32,054 nucleotides of DNA from NCBI RefSeq assembly GCF_000220395.1, contig NW_004086396.1:1-32054 (forward strand). The letters run 5' to 3'. Both the position numbers and the translations under genes were made by a program. The stretch is from Ichthyophthirius multifiliis. Lineage: Eukaryota; Ciliophora; Oligohymenophorea; Hymenostomatida. How positions within the stretch are numbered: the stretch's first letter is position 1; each line of letters starts with the position of its first letter. Shown here piece after piece: positions 14,201 through 22,927 of the stretch. The notes below the pieces were generated by a model. That model saw only the letters and a list, made by a program, of their open reading frames with translations, was not told the origin of the DNA and ran no database searches.

Positions 14201-14877
14201 TTAGATCTTCATTATTTGATATAAAGAAGGCATTATTAGGATTAATTCTTATGTCTCCATAATTAGAAGCTGCGTCAAAAAGTTTATTTGATGGAAAAGT
14301 GCCTGATTTATGGATGAGTAGTAGTTATCCTTCACTAAAACCTTTAGGAGGATATATCGCTGATTTAAGAAAGCGTTTAGTCTTTTTCTAAAAGTGGATA
14401 GATGAAGGAGCGCCTATAAACTTTTGGATATCTGGCTTTTATTTCACTTAATCTTTCTTAACAGGCGTCTTGTAAAACTTTGCAAGAAAATATACAATTC
14501 CTATTGATGAAGTTTAATTTGATTTTGTAATGTAAAAAGAGTCTGTAGCTGAAAAACCGTAAGATGGAGCTTGTGTTTATGGGCTTTTTGTTGAAGGCGC
14601 TAAATGGAATTATGATACCATGCTTATGGATGAATCTGATCCTAAAATTCTGTTTGTTGAATGTCCAAGTATTTTACTTGTACCTTGTCATTTTAAAGAT
14701 ATCTCAAATATTGCTCATTATAATTGTCCTGTTTATAAAACTTCGGCAAGAAGAGGTGTTTTGAGTACTACTGGGCATTCTACTAATTTCGTTATGTATA
14801 TTAGATTACCTACTGATTAAGAATAAAAACATTGGGTTAAAAGGGGTGTGGCCTTATTAACTTAATTGGATGATTGA
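1101..14877 (+). CDS. Axonemal inner-arm-type dynein heavy chain with CCDC81-like HU N-terminus
   Basis: ATP-driven microtubule motor of the axoneme. Introns: 1160-1224, 1303-1367, 1421-1485, 1602-1730, 1860-1899, 2235-2268 (least certain), 2369-2417, 3390-3436, 4619-4656, 7534-7580, 10014-10071, 11331-11397, 11854-11919, 12731-12772, 14141-14196. Removing them leaves one open frame of 4303 codons. Order: HU/CCDC81-like region (about residues 25-190), tail, linker with [16 protein letters not shown] (about 1346), AAA1 P-loop GPAGTGKT (1608) with Walker [12 protein letters not shown]2 GMPFSGKT (1889), AAA3 GPTGTGKS (2246) with [11 protein letters not shown]4 GVGGSGRQS (2615, Arg for Lys as usual in axonemal chains), stalk coiled coils around a microtubule-binding domain (near 2968), AAA5-6, and the C-terminal domain ending [15 protein letters not shown] before TGA. 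Length and short C-terminus fit single-headed inner-arm chains; the isoform is not resolved. Start: ATG at 1101, whose exon splices in frame. Confidence 0.93.
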
Positions 14878-15187
14878 TAGAATTTTTTTTTTCTTTTAAA
14901 AATAAAATATTATATTAATTTTTATTTTATTTTCTTTATAAATAAAAAAATATTAAAGTATATTATATTATAATTTTTTTTTTGTGATTTATTATAATAT
15001 TATTATACTTATCATTTTATAAATGAATATAATTTACAACTTTATTTAAAATTACATATATTAATGATAAATTAATGTTTTCTTACTAAATATATAAATT
15101 AAAAAAAGTAATAAAAAAATACTACAATTATCAAAACATACATAAATTAAAAAAGAAAAAATTAATAATATATACGTTTAAATTTAA
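14878..15187. other. Intergenic A+T-rich spacer between dynein and MYB genes
   Basis: About 310 nt of low-complexity A/T without a conserved reading frame. It must carry the dynein 3' end and the MYB 5' leader. No canonical AATAAA or TATA element can be singled out, because such words arise by chance in this composition. Confidence 0.5.
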
Positions 15188-16603
15188 ATGGAAAAAAAGG
15201 AAACTTAAAAGAATCCACACAAACGCAAATAAATGCAAAGTTAGTAGCCTTAATAATCCTAACTACAATAAAAACCTCCCTAATATCCAGTCCCAGCAAA
15301 ATGTACAAAGACTCCATGGAGTGAAGAAGAAGACAAATTAGTAATAAAAATAGTTTAGTAACATGGCCCATAAAAGTGGACATTTATAGCTTAACATGTT
15401 CCAGGAAGGATAGGAAAACAATGTAGAGAAAGATGGCATAATCATTTAAATCCAAACATAAATAAAGATTAATGGAGTTAAGATGAAGTATGGATACTTT
15501 ATTTATGCCATAGGTTAAAAGGAAATAAATGGTCTGAAATTACGAATTATTTACCTGGAAGGACTGATAATGCTATCAAAAATCATTGGAACTCTTCAAT
15601 GAAAAAGCGTATTCCTGAACTTTACTAGAAATATCTTTATTTCAGAACACATAATAAACTCGAAAAGCCTGCTTCTTCGAAATACTAGTAGGCTGAATAA
15701 GAAATTATTAAACTTCTTTAAGATAGTAATGATAATGGTTCAGAATAATATTTTATTTGGAGTTCTAGAAGAAAAAGGAAATATAAAATGTAGCCGTTTT
15801 TGTAATAAATTGCAGAAGTTAATGAATTATTTGATAAAATTCCCAAAAAAAATTAACTTCTTGAATCTTTTAAAAAAAAGCTAATTGATTTATATGCCTA
15901 AAAAGATTAAAATTTACACAAAAATATCGATAAAATACTTTCCGTTCAAAATTATTTTTGTAATTATATGTAAAAAAATCCTGAGTTCGCAGAAATATTT
16001 ATAAATTAAATTAAATAAATACCAAATTAAACTATATAAATCAAGAAAAGAGGTCGTAAACCAAAAACAATAAATAAAGTTTAGCAAAACCTTATTTAAA
16101 GTTAAATTATAAATTTAGAAAAAGATAATTTTCTTTAATAAAATCATAATGAATTTTCATTATAACAATAAGAATAATAATAATAAATATATTAAAACAA
16201 TAATTAAATAAATAACAATGAATTATTATATAACCATAACCAAGAAGATTCCGTGTAAAATTATTATTCAACCCCTTAGAAATTCCTAAATGAAAATCAT
16301 AGAAAAGAAATTAATATTAATAATAGCTTTTTCCATTTAATTTAATATTCAAAAGAAAATTTAAACCCTAATAATATTTTAAAAGAAAATAAATACAATA
16401 ATCAGTTTATTACACCTAAAAAGTTTAACTCTTCATCTAATAAAGATCATAACGATTCCGAAATTTAAAATAATAATTCTATTGGAAAATATTTTAATTA
16501 GCCTTAATATAGTTCTAATCATAAAAATAATGCGAATTAAAAAAATTTCGGGCATTAATTAAATTCTGTATTTAAATGTTATGATGATAATAAATATTTG
16601 TGA
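15188..16603 (+). CDS. R2R3-type MYB DNA-binding protein with AT-hook-like motif
   Basis: Single-exon gene, 471 aa, ATG at 15188 (AAATG context), TGA at 16601. Two MYB repeats sit at about residues 41-89 and 92-141. The first has W44, W64 and W83 (TPWSEEEDK, KWTFIAQHVPGR, QCRERWHNHLNP). The second has W96, W115 and W134 (QWSQDEVW, NKWSEITNYLPGRTDNAIKN, HWNSSMKKR). This is the c-MYB R2R3 pattern with recognition helices intact and no R1 repeat; N-terminal to it is a Gln/Pro-rich segment. A KKRGRKPK AT-hook-like motif lies near 286-293, and the C-terminal third is Asn/Gln-rich low complexity, typical of ciliate regulators. It probably acts in the nucleus as a sequence-specific transcription regulator; target genes are unknown. 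It is on the same strand as the dynein upstream but separated by 310 nt, so no link is implied. Confidence 0.9.
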
Positions 16604-17071
16604 AAATTTTATTTTACATTAAAAGAAGAAAAAAGTAAATGTTAACATATATTTTAATTTATTAAATATGTAATTTTTTACTAATTTTATTTGATTAAAT
16701 AATATGTATTTTAATATTTATTTTATCTTCTATTTAATTATATATTTTTTTTATGTATCAATTTATAATTTAATTTTTCTTTAAAATATAATTTACTTTT
16801 ATTTAAAATATTTACATAATATTAAATTATTATTATAAATGTTAACTTTAAATTCTTTTTAAAAGAAAGAAATTAGATTATAAAATTATTTACTTTTTAT
16901 TATTATTTATTTCAATTTTCAATATTATAATTTTATTAAAATTCAAATTTTCAATTATATAATTATATACTTACTGTTATTTACTTATTTTTATTATAAT
17001 AAAAATACTTATAAATTACTTCTTAAAATTATTTACTATAATAAAAACTTTAGTTAACAAAAATTAAAAAA
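16604..17071. other. Intergenic A+T-rich region
   Basis: About 470 nt of A/T-rich sequence with no supported gene on either strand, between the MYB stop and the start of the RING ligase gene. It presumably holds the MYB 3' end and the promoter of the next gene. Confidence 0.5.
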
Positions 17072-18491
17072 ATGGGATCTGGATCATCTAATAATTAAGT
17101 ATTTTATATTGTTTTTATTAAAATAAAATAAAAACAGAGAGATAAAAAAACTAACAATAATTAATACTCTTAACAAAATTTATAAAGACGTATTAATAGT
17201 TAAAATTAAAACAGATAAATTATTTAAATTCGTAATTCAATGCACTAAGGATAATAATAGTTAATATACATAATAATATGGCTTAGTATTTTTATATATT
17301 CTATAATTTTTAAATAAAAATAGATAATAATTAATTTATTAATAAAATTAAAATAATGCTTAGAATAATTATTAGGCCTTATAAATTATTTAAAACAATT
17401 AGATTTTAAATAAATCCAAAAATATTAATTAGAACTATGATTCAGTATTTTATAAATGGATTATATAAATGAAATATATTAATACATTATATAAAATTAA
17501 AATAAAGAATATTTTATTAACTTTGTTAAAATAAATATAGAATGCAAACCAAGTTCAAGTATTGAAAAATGATATAATGATAAAAAAAGAAACTCTTTAA
17601 ATAATTTAAGATTAAAAAAAATAAAAAATATTTAAATTTAATTTTGATTAATTAACTCCAATAGAAATTATAATATATTATTAAGTTTAAGAAGTATAAG
17701 ACGATTTAGGTAATTTTTAATTACTTAATTCGGCAGCTTAAGATAATTTCGAATATTATGATAATTCATTAAATTAGGTATGTTAATCTATAATTAATGT
17801 CAAATTATAAAACAAAACAAATTAATTATAAGAATAAGTTGAAAATTGGCCTATAGTAATTGAAATTGTAAATTTATTACTATAAAATTAATTTAAAATT
17901 TTTAACATTGCATATGTATTATTAAAAAAGAAAAAATTAGATAAGTCAAAAGAAGATAAAACTATTTTTTATTTCATTAATATAGAAAATGAAAAATTAA
18001 AATTAGCAAAACAAAAGATAATAGTATATTAATAATATAATTTAAAAATAAATTACTAATATTTTAAAAAATAAGCATAATAAAGAAGTTTATGAAATTT
18101 AGGAAATATATGGAATAGAAAATACTGAACTTATAAAAAATGAAAATTAATAATAAAATTTATAAAAACAGGCATTGTAAAATAGATTAAAAAACTTTTT
18201 TATAAATTTATATCTAATTAAATAAATAAATATAATTTTAATTGTATTTTTAATTTAAGTGTTGAAGATTAAAATAAAGAATGTATTATTTGTTTTACAG
18301 ATTTAATTGATACTATTATTTTACCTTGTAGACATATGTGTATGTGTATAGAATGTGCTAAATCATTTTAAATTTAAAAAAAGGAAAAGCTTTGTCCTAT
18401 ATGCAGAAATTGTAAATATTATTTTATTAATATTTAAATATTTAAATATAATAAAAGAAATCATATCTTTTTTAAGGATTAAAAAGTTTGA
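17072..18491 (+). CDS. MGRN1/RNF157/LOG2-like RING E3 ubiquitin ligase, N-myristoylation type
   Basis: Starts MGSGSSNNQ, a classic N-myristoylation signal as in MGRN1 and the plant LUL/LOG2 ligases. Proposed introns: 17099-17137, 17260-17323, 17445-17540 (optional), 18024-18075, 18177-18259; they give one frame of about 361 aa ending TGA at 18489. After a Gln/Asn-rich N-terminus comes the family core ([69 protein letters not shown]). The C-terminal C3HC4 RING starts near residue 293: [20 protein letters not shown], then [10 protein letters not shown] and CPIC. That spacing is specific to this family, which transfers ubiquitin at membranes to cargo for endosomal sorting. The family match is strong; exon limits in the first 470 nt are less certain, since few stops exist to exclude frames. 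Confidence 0.82.
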
Positions 18492-18540
18492 ATAAAAATG
18501 AAGTTTTTTATTTGAATAATTCTATAAAGAAAACTACTTT

Positions 18541-18576
18541 ATTATCTATATATATATATATTTATATATATATATT
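18541..18576. repeat. TA-rich dinucleotide tract
   Basis: A short tract of nearly pure TA repeat interrupted by single TTT steps just downstream of the RING ligase stop. It is a simple-sequence repeat with no evident function. Confidence 0.6.
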
Positions 18577-18622
18577 TATTAATTATATATTTTATTATAA
18601 TAAATAAAAAATTTATTTATTA

Positions 18623-19290
18623 TCATTTATTTAAAAAAACTAAATATAAGTTTTATAAATATATAGATTAGAAAACAATGTAAATAGCAAATAAATTATA
18701 TCATTTATAAAATTATATAGAATAATAAATTAGACAATTAATAAAACTATATTAATGGATATTTCTATATTTTACTTCGTTGATTTAAAGGTATTCCAAT
18801 AGTTTTATTATTATCTTTAATAAATGTTGGTTTATTAGAAATAAGATTAACTTATTTATTAAATATTGTTTGTATAAATAGATATAATAATTTTAATTTA
18901 TTGTAAAAAATATAATTTCTCAAATAAATCAAATATTACAAATATTTACAGATTTCATTATAAAAATTTATATTAAAATTTAATTTATTATCTTTAATTT
19001 TGTTAAAATATTAAAAATCTTTTTTATTTTCCTAAAAATTTCGATATATTTTTTTCTCTTCTTTATCACTTTAAAGTTTATAACTCCTTGCTTCTGACTT
19101 TAAAATTTATTTATAGGTCAGTGATAAATAATTATTCTCTAAAATATTATTCTTTACTTAATGTTTCATATACAAATTCATTATTATTTTAATTGTTTAG
19201 TAGTTCAATTTAATTTTTGTCCAATTAAAAAAATAGAACAATATTATTTTCTTATTAATAAAACATATATTCGTTAAGGGTAAAATTCAT
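18623..19290 (-). CDS. Unidentified small protein, minus strand, model uncertain
   Basis: The minus strand carries protein-like frames across this interval. ATG at 19290 (AAAATATG context) opens MNFTLNEYMFYQQENNIVLF and continues FFQLDKNQIELLNNQNNNEF. A proposed 64-nt intron (GTAAAG...TCAG, about 19164-19101) joins it to a Lys/Glu/Asn-rich stretch with SDKEEKKIYRNFQENKKDFQ, an aromatic helix-like part (FYNEICKYLQYLIYLRNYIF) and NKPTFIKDNNKTIGIPLNQR. After that the frame needs one more intron to reach a TGA; the candidate stop at 18623 is a guess. Just upstream (19300-19430) another open frame, with LRLREKIFKEVIKNI-like text, could be an extra 5' exon. I recognise no family. It is convergent with the RING ligase gene and about 130 nt from it. 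Confidence 0.4.
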
Positions 19291-20156
19291 ATTTTGTGAA
19301 GTTTAAAAAATACTTTTTCAATTTTTTTGTCAAATTATTTAAAAATAAAAATTGGTTAATAATATTTTTAATGACTTCTTTAAATATTTTTTCTCGTAAT
19401 CTAATCACTAATTCTAAATAATTTTATAAATATTAAAAATAATAATAATAATTTTTCAAATTTATTAAAAAATATACTATTTATTTATTAAATTGTAAAT
19501 TTTATAAAATGTATATATATTGCTCTTATATTTCTAAAATTTTCTAAACTATAATATACAACTATTTATAATAATTATAATTTAAAATTATTAAATAATC
19601 AATTTTGTTATCACAATTTACTATAATTAAAAAAAAAAATCATAAATTAATTTAAATTCATATATTAGATAAAATAAAAAATGTTATTATATAAATTTAT
19701 ATTTTAATTATAATAACTATTTTATTATAGACATAAATAATATACTATTAAGAAAAATAGATAATAATAATAATTAAATATACTTTGATTGTTTCTTTAA
19801 AAAAGAAAAAAGTATAAAAAAAAATTAGTTTAACCATTCATCATATTTAAAAATTTATTTAAAATAAAAAAAAAGTTTTGAAAAGCATATAGGAAAGACT
19901 GAAACAAAATAAAAATTATTTAAAATAAAAAAAAAATAAAAAATAATTTATATCATATCAGATTATGTAAAATATTATCTTAATATATATGTTTCATTTT
20001 ATAAATCTTACATAAACTGCTCTTTATCCTAATAATTATATTATATAATTTATATATGTTATATATATTTTTATTATTATATTTTTTCATATTCTAATAT
20101 AATATATTGATTATCGTATTTTTTAAATGATATTTTATAAGATACATTAAATTTTA
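19291..20156. other. Divergent intergenic region
   Basis: About 870 nt of A/T-rich DNA between two divergently transcribed genes, so it should contain both promoters. The part nearest 19290 (to about 19430) has some coding-like text on the minus strand. Beyond that I see only low complexity. Confidence 0.4.
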
Positions 20157-22576
20157 ATGGCTGGCGACATATATTTTAAGTTAATTTCCGAAAATAGAGA
20201 GTATACAATTTCTATTTAAAGTGAATAAGTTTTTGTGAGTGAACTCAAAAAGTTAATTGGAATATAATTAGGTATATATCATAAATGATATTTAAATTTT
20301 TATTATTTGATTAAAGCTATATAATTATTTCATTATTAAAATATCAAATCTTAGTTTTACTTTTATAAATAAAATAAATAATAAAAAAATTATCATATAC
20401 CAAAAAATAAAGATACAATTAATAAAATATTTTTATTTTATTATTGTAATTATTTTAATAAATAGGTCATAAAGAAGAAATAGGAATATATTATGATTAA
20501 TAATAATAAAAAGAATATTAAGATGATTAAAAAATATAAGCAAATAGTAAAGTATATGTTGAAAGAAAATAAAATTATCATTTAAGTATGAGCAAATACT
20601 TATACTGTGAAAAATGTAAAGGACCGAATCCTCAAAAAACATTATGTTGTAAAAAGTACATATGTAAATTCTGTAAAGAAAAAAGCAAGAAAAATGGAAA
20701 ATGTATATATTGTGAAATTAGTCTCTAATAAATAGAAAAGCAGATGTAATTAAAAAATGAGAATTTCAAAAAAATAAAGGAAATAAACAGTTTTCCTTAA
20801 TAATAAGAGTTCGAACAAATATTAGAAAATTCGAAATTTTTTATGATAAAAAGTTGCAATTAAGAAAATGTAAATATTGCTCTATAACATTCTGTATGGG
20901 CTACCACTTTAAAAAATTAAGTTATTACTTTAATAATTGATTTTTTATTTATAAAAATAAATAAATATATTAAATAGAAAATATTAAATGAAGCTTTTAA
21001 TAAAAGTCCTAATGTTATATTAATTTTTGGAGTAAATATATAGCCTAATTTTTAAGGGGTTGCTAGAATGGTATCGTCTTCAAATTCTCTATATAATAAT
21101 AATAAGTCTTATTGGAAAAATATTGGTATTTTTAATATTTAAATTTATTAATTATTATTATAAACAAAAATAAAAAGGTAAAATCAAATTAGGAGGTGAT
21201 TTTAAAATCAGATGGTTAAGGGTTGGTGATATTTAGCATTCGTAATGTTAAGATTTGGTTAACTAAATAAATAAGGAATATATTTCAAGATAAAGAGATT
21301 GCTAGGAAATAGATAGAGAAACAGGAAGGGTCCTATGTTTAAAATTTTAATATAATAATGCTTAAAATAATAGGTAAAATAATTGCAATGAAAATAATTG
21401 TAGTGATAGATAAAATTAGGAAATTTAAACAAATAATTATAATAATGAAATTTCAGCAAAAAACGAAGAAAATTGTTCTTCTTTTTATTAAAAAAAAGAT
21501 TCCGTTTAAATTTCTTAGTTTTAAGAAAATAATTAATTATAAGCTGATATTTACAAAATGACTGAATTTGTAAAAAAATATAATAAAAAAATGCATTTTG
21601 AATAAGATGAATTATTATAAATATTAAATTTGGAAATTTTAAATGAAAATAATCTATAGATTGAAGAAAGTACTATAGAAAAATCAGAGTAAGAAGAAGA
21701 TATTAATAATAGTTTTATTGAAGAAAATATATAATTATAAAATATTAGTGAATAAGAAGTATTAGAAAATCTATAAGAAGAAATTGAAAACAATTCTTAA
21801 TAAAAATAATAATAAGAAGAAGAATTTTAAGAATAATAAAAACCTAAATATGAATAAAATAATTAAATAAACCAATAATAAAATAATTAAATAGAAGAAT
21901 AATTAATTAATTAAGAAGAAAAAGTATTCTATAAATTAAAAAAGAATTAAAAAAAGACATTCAAAGTGATAGCTTATCTGAAATAAGTCAAGATTCTGAA
22001 AAAAAAAATCTTAATAATAAAATAATAATCCTAATAATAATATTTTAGATAAGAAATTCAATTATGTATCTACATTGCCTATATTATCTAATCATGTCTA
22101 ATAATATGGAGCATTTATGCCTTTTAATAATCATTTTAATCCAATGTTTATGAATTAAAGTAATTTAAATTTTATTTTACAATTTTTTTTTTTTCAAAAT
22201 AAACTCGATTTTTATTAGCCCTTTTTATATCCAAAAAAATAAAGCAATAAATTTTTTATAGCCGAAATTCAACTAAATTAGTGGAATTAATTTGAATATT
22301 CCAGGAGTTATGCACCCTTTAAACAATAATACTTTTAATAATATAGAAGATATAAATAATTCATAGAAAAATAATAATAATATTAATAAAAAGAAATAAT
22401 TTAAAGAAGAATAAGACAATGATAAATATAAAAAAGAAAAAAAAAATGCAAACTCTAGAAACAAATCTAAAGAAAGAAAGAAAAAAAAAGATGACAGAAA
22501 AAGGTCTTTATCGAAATCTAAACATAAAAGAAAAAGAAGTTCTAGCACACAAAAATAATAATAATATAGAAATTGA
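20157..22576 (+). CDS. DWNN-RING-YTH fusion protein (RBBP6/Mpe1-like module plus m6A-reader domain)
   Basis: Introns 20272-20465, 20921-20977, 21126-21177 and 22160-22244; about 677 aa if two one-base frame breaks in A runs (21949-21955 and 21999-22008) are sequence errors. Residues 1-73 are a DWNN ubiquitin-like domain (SELKKLIGIQLG, KEYQDD, IQANSKVYVERK). A C4C4 RING follows with Cys 86, 89, 99, 100, 105, 108, 118, 121; the CC-x4-C-x2-C core is as in RBBP6. Residues about 160-292 are a YTH domain: KFFMIKSCNQENV, VWATT with cage Trp 183, NVILIFGVN, Trp 236, LGGDFKIRWL, RETGRVLCLKF. Both cage tryptophans are present, and it resembles the YTHDC1 type. A Gln/Glu-rich region, a Pro/Met/Asn segment and a Lys/Arg/Ser tail ending at TGA complete it. 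Likely a nuclear m6A-binding protein tied to mRNA 3' processing or ubiquitination; the pathway is inference from domains. Confidence 0.85.
21949..21955 (+). other. Frame break at A7 homopolymer
   Basis: The coding frame upstream (EEKVFYKLKK) and the frame downstream (DIQSDSLSEISQDSEKK) meet here out of register. One extra A restores continuity, and no GT...AG pair of the right length fits. Probably a homopolymer undercall. Confidence 0.5.
21999..22008 (+). other. Frame break at A10 homopolymer
   Basis: Downstream text NPNNNILDKKFNYVSTLPIL is one base out of frame with QDSEKK before the run; continuing unchanged in its own frame backwards meets TGA. One additional A joins the two, so this is probably an undercalled run in the fusion gene. 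Confidence 0.5.
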
Positions 22577-22927
22577 TATTTGTATTTGAAAAATTTTATA
22601 TTAATAATATAAATGAAAATTAAAAAATAAATTTATTATATATTTATTTATAGAATCAATTTTTTTAATATATAAATTTATATAATTAATATTTAGATTA
22701 AATAACGAATTTCTACATTTTATAAATTTGTTTATTTAATTAGTTTTATTATTTTAATAAATAATAATATTAACTTTATAATATTAAAAAGTTTTTAAGT
22801 TTTAGAAGATTATATTAATAAATTAAAATTAATATTGTTAATAAATATATTTTTCTCATAATTTATATTATATTTATTTATTAATGTATTACTAGACTAA
22901 ATATTATAAAATAATTAGTAAAAAATG
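22577..22927. other. Convergent intergenic region
   Basis: About 350 nt of A/T-rich sequence between the TGA of the DWNN-RING-YTH gene and the TGA of the tectonic gene on the other strand, so it holds two 3' ends. No other feature seen. Confidence 0.5.

Noticed and set aside
21924-22048. A single intron removing both A-run frame breaks in the fusion gene
   Set aside because: The lengths of available GT...AG pairs either meet TGA at once or give the wrong downstream phase.
22273-22548. Minus-strand Leu/Phe-rich frame
   Set aside because: Antisense of the Lys/Arg/Ser-rich tail of the DWNN-RING-YTH protein; poly-Lys codons read backwards give Leu/Phe.
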